Assembly (NCBI GenBank): GCA_023229135.1 | Contig: JALNZT010000006.1 | Coordinates: 62,001 to 126,000, forward strand | Length of the DNA: 64,000 nt | Reading direction: 5' to 3' | DNA from: Bacteroidales bacterium | GTDB lineage: Bacteria; Bacteroidota; Bacteroidia; Bacteroidales; F082 | Shown: in pieces, positions 9,188 to 16,900 of the stretch | How the letters are laid out: each line of letters opens with the position of its first letter | Numbering within the stretch: the stretch's first letter is position 1 | Made by a program: the position numbers and the translations under genes | Notes under the pieces: generated by a model | Databases searched by the model: none | The model's input: only the letters and a program-made list of their open reading frames with translations | Told to the model about the DNA's origin: nothing

Positions 9188-10192
9188 ATGAAGATTTTTC
9201 TACTTTCTCTTTTAAGTTTTTTCGTGCTTCAATTTGCTGCCACAGCACAAGATACTTTTAGTATTGTTGCAGTGGATACCCTCACTGGAGAGGTGGGAAG
9301 TGCCGGTGCCAGTTGCCTTGATAACAGTGCTATTGCCGGTGGAGCTATAATTATCAGCGATATTATTCCCGGTCGCGGTGCCATTCACACACAATCTTAC
9401 TGGCATCCAACCAATCAGGCCAATGCTCACCAAAAGATGCTTGAAGGCTTGTCGCCTGAAGAAATTATCAACTGGCTCGAAAATAACGACGTTCAAAATC
9501 AGCCCGGTCGCCGTCAATACGGAATCGTGGATTTTGATGAAGCCGGAAGCTCCAGGTCAGCGGCTTTTACCGGTGTAAACTGTATGGATTGGAAAGGTCA
9601 TTACACCGGAGCAAACTACAGCATCCAAGGCAATATTTTACTTGGTCAGGCAATTATAGATAGCATTGAAGCCCGATTTTTGCGTACTGAGGGTAGTCTG
9701 GCTGATAAGCTGATGGCGGCTTTGCAAGGCGCAAACGTGGTGGGCGCCGATACGCGTTGCGCCCCTGAAGGCGTGTCGTCTTTGTCAGCATTTCTGAGAG
9801 TAGCACAAGCTGACAATGAGGCGGATAGCTTGTATCTCGATCTCAATGTGCCAGAAACTCCTGACGGCGTTGAGCCAATAGATGAATTGCAAACGCTTTA
9901 TAATGAGTGGCTAAACTGGGTAGGACAGCAAGAAAAGCAAGCTGATAATCAACTTTTTGAGGTTTTCCCAAACCCTGCGCAGCAGTGGGTTCAATTTCGG
10001 CATACACTACAAAAAACAGAACAGCTTGAAGTAGAATTGCTTGATTTGCAAGGGCGGCTACTGGAAAAAGTTTCTGTGGATAACTCAAGCGGTAGAATTA
10101 ATGTAAAAGACATTAAACCAGGGTTATACATACTAAACCTGAAGCAAGGCGAACGTGTTTTGGCATCCCGAAAAATATACCGTTCATTATAA
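9188..10192 (+). CDS. Secreted DUF1028 protein with T9SS sorting domain
   Basis: After a signal peptide (MKIFLLSLLSFFVLQFAATAQ) comes a DUF1028 domain, starting DTFSIVAVDTLTGEVGSAGAS and covering about residues 22-235. The family has an Ntn-hydrolase-like fold, but its substrate is not established. The last ~80 residues (VFPNPAQQW ... GLYILNLKQG ... RKIYRSL) are a T9SS C-terminal signal, so export through the type IX system is likely. An in-frame ATG at 9152 would add 12 polar residues before the signal peptide; I prefer 9188. The gene lies directly behind the aconitase terminator. Confidence 0.85.
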   Translation: MKIFLLSLLSFFVLQFAATAQDTFSIVAVDTLTGEVGSAGASCLDNSAIAGGAIIISDIIPGRGAIHTQSYWHPTNQANAHQKMLEGLSPEEIINWLENNDVQNQPGRRQYGIVDFDEAGSSRSAAFTGVNCMDWKGHYTGANYSIQGNILLGQAIIDSIEARFLRTEGSLADKLMAALQGANVVGADTRCAPEGVSSLSAFLRVAQADNEADSLYLDLNVPETPDGVEPIDELQTLYNEWLNWVGQQEKQADNQLFEVFPNPAQQWVQFRHTLQKTEQLEVELLDLQGRLLEKVSVDNSSGRINVKDIKPGLYILNLKQGERVLASRKIYRSL

Positions 10193-10280
10193 ATTGTTTT
10201 TGCGCAAATTCTTGGAATAATAAAACGGCTGTAATCACGTTAACAAAGCACGTCCACGGCAATAACGAATTGACTATATT

Positions 10281-11330
10281 GTGAAAAAATTACCATTCCT
10301 ATTACTTCTTATTTCAAGTTTTATTGTTAGCATAAACTTGCAAGCCCAGAAAACCAACAAAGGGACTTATAGTTTTATTGATGCCACCAATTCGGCACGT
10401 GTAGCGGCTTTAGGTGGTTCGATGGTGCCAATTGACGACGCTGACATACAACTTGGAATCTACAATCCAGCTTTGATAAATCAGGAGATGAGTGGGAAGT
10501 TGGCCCTGTCGTACGTAGATTATTTTTCTGACATTAATTTTGCTACCGTGCAGTATGCCAGGTCGTTTGAGAAAGTCGGAAATTTTTCTGCCAGCTTGCA
10601 GTACCACAATTATGGCAGCTTTGATTATGCCGACGAAGGCGGGCTTACAGGCGGCAGTTTCAATGCAGCAGATTATGCGTTTATAATAGGTTGGGGTCGC
10701 CAGTTAGATTCCAGTTTTAGCATTGGCGCTAACGCCAAATTTTTAGGAACCCAATACGAAAGTTACGGTTCCATTGCTATGGCGGTGGATGTTGCCGGAA
10801 CTTACAGAACAAAAACAGGCTGGCTTTTGTCGCTCACGGCACGAAATATCGGCACAGAGCTAAAGTCGCAGTTTGATGGAGGCGAAGGCAGTCTGCCCTT
10901 TAGCATGCAGTTTGGAGTTTCAAAACGCCTGGATCATGTGCCTTTCCGCTTTATGGTGCTTTTTGATAATTTACAGAAATGGGATTTAACCTATGAAGAT
11001 CCGCTTGATCTGGAAGGAAATATCGACCCGATAACCGGCGAATTGCAGAAAAAAGAAGGTTTGGCGGATTTTGGTGATCAACTGATGCGTCACATTATTA
11101 TTGGAGGAGAATTTTATATCGGAAAAAATCTGGTGCTTCGCGGCAGCTACAATTACAAACGCCGCCAGGAGATGAAAATCCCGGATAAGCTTGGTATGGT
11201 TGGCTTTGCATGGGGTGTTGGCATTCGCATTTCCAAATTTCAAATCAACTATTCACGCTCTACCTACCACGTTATTGGCTCGCCAAACTACATCAGTATT
11301 GTTACCAATTTGAGCGACTTTAGAAATTAG
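10281..11330 (+). CDS. porQ: Type IX secretion system protein PorQ
   Basis: A signal peptide (residues 1-22) is followed by an outer-membrane beta-barrel with the PorQ/PorV-type N-terminal signature (ATNSARVAALGGS, then NPALINQEM). In Porphyromonas PorQ acts with PorU, PorV and PorZ in the attachment complex that processes T9SS cargo and links it to A-LPS. At 349 residues it has the family's normal length. The start is a GTG; no ATG lies nearby, and the lysines of the signal peptide follow at once. The gene stands alone between a T9SS cargo gene and recF. Confidence 0.85.
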   Translation: MKKLPFLLLLISSFIVSINLQAQKTNKGTYSFIDATNSARVAALGGSMVPIDDADIQLGIYNPALINQEMSGKLALSYVDYFSDINFATVQYARSFEKVGNFSASLQYHNYGSFDYADEGGLTGGSFNAADYAFIIGWGRQLDSSFSIGANAKFLGTQYESYGSIAMAVDVAGTYRTKTGWLLSLTARNIGTELKSQFDGGEGSLPFSMQFGVSKRLDHVPFRFMVLFDNLQKWDLTYEDPLDLEGNIDPITGELQKKEGLADFGDQLMRHIIIGGEFYIGKNLVLRGSYNYKRRQEMKIPDKLGMVGFAWGVGIRISKFQINYSRSTYHVIGSPNYISIVTNLSDFRN

Positions 11331-11355
11331 ATTTCGCATTTCAGCTTTTGGATTG

Positions 11356-11363
11356 TATTTTTG
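11356..11363 (+). promoter_or_regulatory. -7 promoter element TATTTTTG
   Basis: Exact TAnnTTTG match 18 bases before the recF ATG at 11382. It overlaps the TTG at 11361, which argues against using that codon as the start. Confidence 0.55.
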
Positions 11364-11381
11364 CAGCAAGCGAATCCTGAT

Positions 11382-12497
11382 ATGCACCTCAAAAACCTTA
11401 AACTATCTAATTTTAAAAATTACGAAACAGCTGAATTGCAGTTCTCTGAAAAGATAAACTGCTTTATCGGCGCCAATGGCGCGGGCAAAACCAACATCCT
11501 CGATGCCATTTATTACCTCTCTTTTTGCAAAAGTTATTTTAATGCCAGCGATCAGCAAAATATTTTGCATGAAGCGCCTTATTTCACTATTCACGGGCAA
11601 TATTTAAGGCCAGGTATGGAAACCGATCTGGTGAGTTGTGTACAAAAAAGGAGTCAAAAAAAGCTTTTTCAACGCAATAAAAAAACCTACGACAGGCTGG
11701 CCGACCATATCGGTAAAATTCCTTTAGTGATGATTTCGCCTTATGACCGCGACCTGATTAACGATGGCAGCGACTTACGACGTAAATTTATTGACGGCGT
11801 TATTTCGCAGTTCAGTCCGCCCTATCTGGATGCGCTATTGCAGTATAATAAGGCTTTAGGACAGCGAAATGCGCTGCTGAAGCAATTTGGCGATCAGGGT
11901 AAATTCGACCGGGAATTGTTGGCTTTGTGGGAACAACAGATGCTGAAGCCGGCTAAGGTTATTTTTGAAATGCGAAGTAATTTTTTAGCAGATTTTCAAC
12001 TGATATTTCAAAAATATTACGAGATTGTTTCCGGTGGTAAAGAGCAGGTAACGATCGTTTATGATTCAGGTATGCACAAGCAAAGTCTGGAAGTGCTTCT
12101 GGAACAAAGTCTTAGCCGTGATAGGGCGACACGTTACACCAATGTGGGCATCCATAAAGATGATTTGCTTTTTTTGATGAGCGATTTCCCTGTGAAACGC
12201 TTTGGATCGCAGGGACAGCAAAAATCTTTTGTGATCGCCGTCCGCCTGGCACAATACGAATTTACTTACAACAAAATGGGTTACCAGCCGATTTTACTTT
12301 TCGATGATATTTTCGATAAGCTAGACGATCAGCGTGTGGATCAGTTGGTTAAGTTGCTTGGGAATGATTATTTTGGCCAGATTTTTATTACTGACACCCA
12401 GCGACAACGCATCAATTATCTGTTTGAAGGAACCAACATAGATCATAAAATATTCAGCGTTGAGAACGGAGCAGTGCAGAGCAATCAAGAAGTTTAG
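11382..12497 (+). CDS. recF: DNA replication and repair protein RecF
   Basis: An SMC-like ATPase that helps load RecA at single-stranded gaps. The start MHLKNLKLSNFKNYE is typical. Walker A is GANGAGKTN at residues 30-38. The signature motif region (FGSQGQQKSFVIAVRLAQY) and Walker B (PILLFDDIFDKLD) are both present near the C-terminus. The 371 residues match the family length. The next gene, for a DUF721 protein, follows after 35 bases, a pairing often seen in bacteria. Confidence 0.96.
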   Translation: MHLKNLKLSNFKNYETAELQFSEKINCFIGANGAGKTNILDAIYYLSFCKSYFNASDQQNILHEAPYFTIHGQYLRPGMETDLVSCVQKRSQKKLFQRNKKTYDRLADHIGKIPLVMISPYDRDLINDGSDLRRKFIDGVISQFSPPYLDALLQYNKALGQRNALLKQFGDQGKFDRELLALWEQQMLKPAKVIFEMRSNFLADFQLIFQKYYEIVSGGKEQVTIVYDSGMHKQSLEVLLEQSLSRDRATRYTNVGIHKDDLLFLMSDFPVKRFGSQGQQKSFVIAVRLAQYEFTYNKMGYQPILLFDDIFDKLDDQRVDQLVKLLGNDYFGQIFITDTQRQRINYLFEGTNIDHKIFSVENGAVQSNQEV

Positions 12498-12532
12498 TAT
12501 TTTGTGCAAGAATAATTGAAAAAAGAAAGTTT

Positions 12533-12823
12533 ATGTCAACACATAATGAAGAGCCATTGGGCGATGTAATTCGTCAGTTGTTAAAGGTATATGGCTGGGA
12601 ATCAAAGTTGGATGAGGTTAAGCTGATCAATAGTTGGTCCAAAGTAATGGGAAAGAATATACAGCAGAAAACCCTTGACTTGCATGTGGAGAAAAAAGTG
12701 TTGTTTGTTCACCTGGATTCAGATGCCTTGAAACATGAACTTTCTTACGGTAAATCTTTGATCGTAAAAAACCTGAATGAGGAAGCCGGCAAAGAAGTGA
12801 TACGCGAAGTGGTTTTTAGATAA
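12533..12823 (+). CDS. DUF721 / DciA-family protein
   Basis: A 96-residue basic protein of the DUF721 family: PLGDVIRQLLKVYGWESKL at the start, a conserved WSKVMG around residues 38-43, and a C-terminal half with alternating hydrophobics (LFVHLDSDALKHELSY). DciA relatives are helicase operators that help load DnaB in bacteria lacking DnaC; members next to recF in Bacteroidota are short like this one. It is probably cytoplasmic and co-transcribed with recF. Function here rests on family membership and neighbourhood. Confidence 0.85.
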   Translation: MSTHNEEPLGDVIRQLLKVYGWESKLDEVKLINSWSKVMGKNIQQKTLDLHVEKKVLFVHLDSDALKHELSYGKSLIVKNLNEEAGKEVIREVVFR

Positions 12824-12835
12824 GTAGTGCATGCA

Positions 12836-12850
12836 TCCCGCCCTGGCGGA
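12836..12850. repeat. Short GC-rich palindrome TCCCGCCCTGGCGGA
   Basis: CCGCC and GGCGG pair around CT, shortly after the DUF721 stop. It resembles the palindrome at 23160-23175 and may be a dispersed genome repeat or a weak terminator without a T-run. Confidence 0.35.
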
Positions 12851-12965
12851 AAAATGGAGATAAAAATCAATTTCTTCAAACTCGGAAAACAGGCATCTAA
12901 CTCCCTCATAAGTAATAAGTCTTTCAAATTATGGTGTTGGTAGCAAGAAATTGGCGGCTAATGCC

Positions 12966-12973
12966 TAAATTTG
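12966..12973 (+). promoter_or_regulatory. -7 promoter element TAAATTTG
   Basis: Exact TAnnTTTG match 26 bases before the efp ATG at 13000. It places the transcription start downstream of the longer open frame at 12931, supporting the shorter protein. Confidence 0.6.
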
Positions 12974-12999
12974 CACTTTATTCACAAATAACGAATTTT

Positions 13000-13566
13000 A
13001 TGGCTAATACCTCAGATTTCAGAAATGGCTTGATTATCGAATTCAATGGTGATTTATATTCAATCGTAGAGTTTCAGCATGTAAAACCCGGTAAAGGCGC
13101 AGCTTTTGTGCGTACTAAACTTAGGAATTTAATGACAGGGAAGATTTTACCTAACACCTTTCCTGCTGGTAGTAAAATCAATATTCAGCGTGTAGAGCGC
13201 CGTCCGATGCAGTATTTGTATAACGATGGTCAGGATTACAACTTTATGAATAATGAAACTTTTGAGCAAATTCCGATAGCTGCACATCTGATAAACGCAC
13301 CACAATTTCTTAAAGAAGGCGATATGGTTGAGGTGATGTATCATACCGACACAGATTCTGTGCTAAGCTGCGAACTGCCTTCTACTGTTGTTCTTACCGT
13401 TACTTATACCGAACCGGGCGAAAAAGGCAATACCGCAACAAATACCTATAAAGATGCCACCCTGGAAACGGAAGCTGTCATCAAAGTGCCTTTGTTTATC
13501 AATATTGGTGATAAAATAAAGGTGGATACCCGCGACGGAAGCTATTCGGAACGTGTTAAAGAATAA
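13000..13566 (+). CDS. efp: Translation elongation factor P
   Basis: EF-P relieves ribosome stalling at polyproline. All three OB-type domains are present in 188 residues. The conserved loop (HVKPGKGAAF) has Lys32 at the modified-lysine position. The C-terminal signature (KVPLFINIGDKIKVDTRDGSYSERV) is intact. An upstream in-frame extension to 12931 carries no conserved sequence and lies before the promoter element. The LpxD-like gene follows after 20 bases, an arrangement common in this phylum. Confidence 0.96.
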   Translation: MANTSDFRNGLIIEFNGDLYSIVEFQHVKPGKGAAFVRTKLRNLMTGKILPNTFPAGSKINIQRVERRPMQYLYNDGQDYNFMNNETFEQIPIAAHLINAPQFLKEGDMVEVMYHTDTDSVLSCELPSTVVLTVTYTEPGEKGNTATNTYKDATLETEAVIKVPLFINIGDKIKVDTRDGSYSERVKE

Positions 13567-13586
13567 GTGCTTACATTAAAAAAAAT

Positions 13587-14516
13587 ATGAAATTTTCTCC
13601 TGTTTTACGCCTTGCCGAATTGGCAAAACGGCTACAGGCCGAATATGTTGGTGAGCCTGATTTTGTGATTAGCGGACTTAACGAAATCCACATGGTGGAA
13701 CCCGGTGATATTACCTTTGTAGATCATCCAAAATACTACGACAAAGCACTTAGCTCAAAAGCTACCACTATTATCATCAATAAAAAAGTGGATTGTCCTG
13801 AAGGCAAAGCACTGATTTTTCACGAAAAGCCTTTCGATGCCTTCATTCAAATTATACAGGCCTACCGGCCTTTTGAAGCTGCAACGGCTGTAATTAGTCC
13901 TTCAGCAATTATTGGCGAGGGAACAATTATTCAACCTGGCGCTTTTATTGGAAACCATGTCACAATTGGTAAAAATTGTTTGATACATGCCAACGCGAGT
14001 ATTTACGATCATACAATAATCGGTGATGACGTTATTGTGCATTCAAACAGCGTTTTAGGTGCTGATGCTTATTATTTTCAACGCCGACCCGAAGGCTACA
14101 AAAAGTTTGAATCCTGTGGACGTGTTATTATCGGCAACCGGGTTGAAGTGGGCGCGCTTTGCAGCATCGATAAGGGTGTTACCGGCGATACCATCATCGA
14201 TGATGGCACAAAACTCGACAACCATTGCCAAGTGGGCCACGATACATATATCGGAAAAAACTGTCTGATTGGTTCTCATGCTGCTATTGCAGGCGTCACA
14301 AAAATTGAAGACGACGTCATAATTTGGGGCAGGGTGGCAATTAATAAAGACTTAGTAATTGGCAAAGCTGCTGTAATATTAGCCACTTCGGCAGTAGATA
14401 AATCTTTGCCCGGCGGCAAAACTTATTTCGGTGTGCCGGCTGACGAGGTGCGCAAAAAATGGCGCGAACTGGCCGCGCTCAAGCAGTTGCCTGATTTTAT
14501 GGCTGGCAGGCGCTAA
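13587..14516 (+). CDS. LpxD-like UDP-3-O-acylglucosamine N-acyltransferase paralogue
   Basis: A 309-residue left-handed beta-helix acyltransferase. Residues 1-100 form the LpxD N-terminal uridine-binding-type domain. Residues ~105-265 are hexapeptide repeats (IIGEGTIIQPGAFIGNHVTIG and onward). A histidine of LDNHCQVGHDTYIG sits where LpxD has its catalytic base. The stretch after GAD (AYYFQRRPEGYKKF) differs from the usual LpxD GADGFG region, so this may be the second LpxD-like protein that accompanies efp in Bacteroidota and may use another sugar or acyl donor. It is probably cytoplasmic and feeds lipid A or a related surface glycolipid. Confidence 0.8.
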   Translation: MKFSPVLRLAELAKRLQAEYVGEPDFVISGLNEIHMVEPGDITFVDHPKYYDKALSSKATTIIINKKVDCPEGKALIFHEKPFDAFIQIIQAYRPFEAATAVISPSAIIGEGTIIQPGAFIGNHVTIGKNCLIHANASIYDHTIIGDDVIVHSNSVLGADAYYFQRRPEGYKKFESCGRVIIGNRVEVGALCSIDKGVTGDTIIDDGTKLDNHCQVGHDTYIGKNCLIGSHAAIAGVTKIEDDVIIWGRVAINKDLVIGKAAVILATSAVDKSLPGGKTYFGVPADEVRKKWRELAALKQLPDFMAGRR

Positions 14517-14586
14517 GGTTTTTAAGCGGAGATGTGATTAGTAACATTTCCCAAAGTGCGAGCCCACTTTTATGTGCAAAAAGTAC

Positions 14587-14625
14587 CGTGAAACGTCCAT
14601 TCAGTAATGGACTTTTCGCGTTTTT
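14587..14625 (+). terminator. Rho-independent terminator after the LpxD-like gene
   Basis: Long inverted repeat: the GTCCATT/AATGGAC core pairs around CAGT with outer CGTGAAA/TTTTCGCG arms, followed by five T. It marks the end of the housekeeping operon just before the AT-rich island. Confidence 0.85.
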
Positions 14626-14793
14626 GTTAGCTTGAAACTTGAATAATAATTGATTGATTTAAAGCAAGTTGAGCGAGGTGCGTATAAGGTAAGTTAAAAC
14701 TACAATCGCATGTTTACTACTATTTTTAGATACAAATCCAAGGTCACAATTATCTGTTAAATAGGCTATTGCATAGACAGATGCTATGTGTGT

Positions 14794-14815
14794 AATAATT
14801 TTTTATAAAATTATT
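14794..14815. promoter_or_regulatory. Perfect 9-base inverted repeat, possible operator
   Basis: AATAATTTT and AAAATTATT flank a TTAT loop. The right arm overlaps the candidate -33 TTG (14814-14816) of the methylase promoter, where a repressor could block transcription. It could equally be a chance palindrome in AT-rich DNA. Confidence 0.4.
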
Positions 14816-14843
14816 GACTAATTGACCAAAATTCACTACTTTG
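14814..14843 (+). promoter_or_regulatory. Candidate promoter of the methylase-DpnI cassette
   Basis: TTG at 14814-14816, then 20 bases, then TACTTTGC at 14837-14844. This is one T short of TAnnTTTG, and the spacing is near the Bacteroidota norm. The methylase ATG is 33 bases further on. Confidence 0.4.
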
Positions 14844-14876
14844 CGGCATAAAATTTTAGAAAAGAAAATCAAAAAA

Positions 14877-15707
14877 ATGGCAAAAAGCAATAAGTTAGTA
14901 ACACCATTCTTGAAATGGGTTGGAGGCAAAAGACAACTTATGCATTCAATTGTTGAACATTTGCCGATAAACATAAAGGATTATAAATATGTTGAGCCAT
15001 TTATCGGAGGTGGTGCTGTGTTTTTCAATCTTCAACCAAAAAATGCTATCATAAACGATTTAAATGATGAGTTGATAAATGTGTATTTAGTCATTAAAAA
15101 TAATCTTGATGAATTAATAAGCGACTTGAAGAAACATAAAAATGAAGCTGAATATTTTTATGCAATTCGTGGATTAGACAGACAGGCTGATTTCAAAAAT
15201 CTCACTAACATTCAAAGGGCATCGAGAGTAATTTTTCTAAATAAAACATGCTTTAACGGACTTTACAGGGTTAATAATGCTGGTGAATTTAATGCACCTT
15301 ATGGCCGATATAAAAATCCGAATATTGTTAATGAACCAACTCTTAAAGCTGTTAATAAATTTCTGAATAGTAATAATATCGAAATAAAAAGTGGTGATTA
15401 TATGGAAGTTCTGAAAGAGATAGATAAAAAATGTTTTGTTTATTTAGACCCACCTTATCATCCAATATCCATAAATTCAAACTTTACGGGTTATGTTCAG
15501 GGGGGGTGGAATATTTATGACCAAGTTGATTTAAAAACAGCTTGTGATGAATTGCATAAAAAAGGAATAAAATTTTTGCTTTCAAATTCATCTACTGGAT
15601 TTATCGAAGATCTTTATAAAGATTATAACATATCAGTTGTAAAAGCTAATAGAGCCATTAATTCTAATGGTTTAAATAGGGGAGAAGTATTTAAAATGGC
15701 TGCATAA
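14877..15707 (+). CDS. DpnM/Dam-type DNA adenine-N6 methyltransferase (probable GATC specificity)
   Basis: A D12-class methylase of 276 residues. The SAM-binding parts FLKWVGGK (11-18) and EPFIGGGA (40-47) and the catalytic DPPY (191-194) are all present. The target-recognition stretch (FNGLYRVNNAGEFNAPYGRYKNP) and the C-terminal half (LSNSSTGFIEDLYKDYN) resemble pneumococcal DpnM closely, so methylation of A in GATC is the best guess. The ATG at 14877 is preferred over TTG 14841, which lies inside the promoter element. The gene is AT-rich compared with its neighbours. It carries a G7 run at 15500-15506; losing or gaining one G would bring a stop within a few codons. Its stop overlaps the DpnI-like start by one base, so the two are probably translationally coupled. 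Confidence 0.92.
   Translation: MAKSNKLVTPFLKWVGGKRQLMHSIVEHLPINIKDYKYVEPFIGGGAVFFNLQPKNAIINDLNDELINVYLVIKNNLDELISDLKKHKNEAEYFYAIRGLDRQADFKNLTNIQRASRVIFLNKTCFNGLYRVNNAGEFNAPYGRYKNPNIVNEPTLKAVNKFLNSNNIEIKSGDYMEVLKEIDKKCFVYLDPPYHPISINSNFTGYVQGGWNIYDQVDLKTACDELHKKGIKFLLSNSSTGFIEDLYKDYNISVVKANRAINSNGLNRGEVFKMAA
15500..15506 (+). repeat. G7 homopolymer inside the methylase coding region
   Basis: Seven consecutive G in an otherwise very AT-rich gene, encoding part of YVQGGW. One G fewer leads to TAA and one G more leads to TGA within about 10 codons. The frame as sequenced is the ON state. Confidence 0.9.
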
Positions 15708-16477
15708 TGGACTTGCAACTTAATTTAACTTTAGTGAAGAATTACACAAGTAATTCTCAAATAGCAAGAATATTGACAGAGAATTGGGTAAAGAATAATT
15801 CATTTTGCCCAAACTGTAATAGTTCTTATCTGTTACAGTTTAGTAATAATTCACCTGTAGCTGATTTTTATTGTAAAAATTGTTACCAAGAATATGAATT
15901 AAAAAGTAAAAATGGCTTATTATCGAATAAGATAGTTGATGGTGCTTATCACACAATGATTAATAGAATTGAAGCTGATAATAATCCTAATTTTTTCTTT
16001 TTAACTTATGACAAATCAATATGGTGTGTGATTGATTTTCTTATAATCCCTAAACATTATTTCGTTCCTGATTTTATTGAAAAAAGAAAATCTCTTTCCA
16101 AAAATTCAAAAAGAGCTGGGTGGACTGGATGCAATATATTATTAAGCAAAATACCCTCTTCTGGGAGAATATATCTTATTAAAAATTCAGAAATAATAAA
16201 GAGAGATTTAGTATTGGATAAATGGAAGGAAACTGAATTTTTAAAAAATCTAAATCAAAAATCAAGAGGTTGGTTAATTGATATCTTAAATTGTGTTGAT
16301 TTAATTCCAAGTAAAAATTTCAAATTGGAGGACGTTTATAAATTTGAGTCTCATTTAAAATTAAAGTACCCAAATAATAATTTTATAAAAGATAAAATCA
16401 GACAACAACTTCAAATCTTACGAGATAAAGGTCTTATTGAATTTGTTTCAAGAGGAGTTTATAAAAAGAGAAAATAG
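15707..16477 (+). CDS. DpnI-type methyl-directed restriction endonuclease (cuts G-m6A-TC)
   Basis: The 256 residues align along their whole length with Streptococcus pneumoniae DpnI (254 residues) as I remember it. The PD-(D/E)XK nuclease residues Asp53, Glu64 and Lys66 fall at the same positions (VADFYCKNC ... YELKSKNG). The zinc cysteines 34, 37, 56 and 59 are kept. AGWTGCN around residue 139 matches the DpnI tryptophan region linked to methyl-adenine sensing. The C-terminal winged helix keeps IRQQLQILRDK. It looks intact and able to cut methylated GATC. It starts at the last base of the methylase stop codon. This pairing is unexpected, because the methylase should create this enzyme's target. 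Confidence 0.93.
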   Translation: MDLQLNLTLVKNYTSNSQIARILTENWVKNNSFCPNCNSSYLLQFSNNSPVADFYCKNCYQEYELKSKNGLLSNKIVDGAYHTMINRIEADNNPNFFFLTYDKSIWCVIDFLIIPKHYFVPDFIEKRKSLSKNSKRAGWTGCNILLSKIPSSGRIYLIKNSEIIKRDLVLDKWKETEFLKNLNQKSRGWLIDILNCVDLIPSKNFKLEDVYKFESHLKLKYPNNNFIKDKIRQQLQILRDKGLIEFVSRGVYKKRK

Positions 16478-16479
16478 CC

Positions 16480-16806
16480 ATGATGATATACACAGGAAAA
16501 ACAGCAAATACGCTCCTTCACCAAAATTTAGAAGATAGGAAAAGTAATATATGCAAAGGATACTTTTGCCAAGAAAATAGGTGGATTGCTTTTGATAATT
16601 CAACAGGAAATTGTTGGGTAGAGGAATTTTATACAGAGGAAAAAGCTATTTGTTGGTTGGAGAACTTTTTTGAAATTTCTGAGATTAAAAACTTTGAAGC
16701 TATAAAAATAAGCAGTCAACTAATTTTCATTCCAAATGATGGTTATTTAACCACTACGTATGAAAAAGAAATACTGACCTTAAAATTTTATCCATTCTTA
16801 GCTTGA
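16480..16806 (+). CDS. Small unknown protein of the methylase-DpnI cassette
   Basis: 108 residues, starting 2 bases after the DpnI-like stop, with the same AT-rich composition and clearly part of the operon. Its N-terminal half is rich in aromatics and cysteine (GYFCQENRWIAFDNSTGNCWVEEF, then AICWLENFF); no signal peptide or membrane segment is seen. I do not recognise the family. It does not look like the DpnD protein of the pneumococcal DpnI cassette. A regulator, an inhibitor of the nuclease or an accessory defence protein are all possible; position is the only clue. Confidence 0.75.
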   Translation: MMIYTGKTANTLLHQNLEDRKSNICKGYFCQENRWIAFDNSTGNCWVEEFYTEEKAICWLENFFEISEIKNFEAIKISSQLIFIPNDGYLTTTYEKEILTLKFYPFLA

Positions 16807-16824
16807 GCGTTTAAGGAGAAAAGC

Positions 16825-16842
16825 ATACAATTAGTATTGTAT
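16825..16842. repeat. 7-base inverted repeat at the end of the cassette
   Basis: ATACAAT and ATTGTAT around TAGT, 19 bases after the stop of the small cassette gene. No T-run follows, so it is at best a weak terminator, or an operator for the cardiolipin synthase gene. Confidence 0.4.
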
Positions 16843-16900
16843 ATCAGTATTCCTGCATAAATTCCTGCTATCTAAAAGTGAACAATTAACAGAAATCAAA

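Larger units (their letters stand above)
14626..14876. other. AT-rich intergenic stretch leading into the methylase cassette
   Basis: No open frame with recognisable protein features. Base composition drops from about 14,640 onward. It holds a 9-base perfect AT palindrome (14794-14815), a shorter inverted repeat (CATAG/CTATG at 14772-14788) and a candidate promoter. I see no tRNA, integrase or clear direct repeat that would mark an insertion edge. Confidence 0.6.

Noticed and set aside
12931..12999. N-terminal extension of EF-P
   Set aside because: The extra residues are unlike any EF-P and lie across and upstream of the -7 promoter element.
14877..16477. Reading the pair as an ordinary DpnII-type restriction-modification system
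   Set aside because: The nuclease resembles methyl-directed DpnI over its full length, including the recognition helix, and not DpnII/MboI-type enzymes that cut unmethylated GATC.
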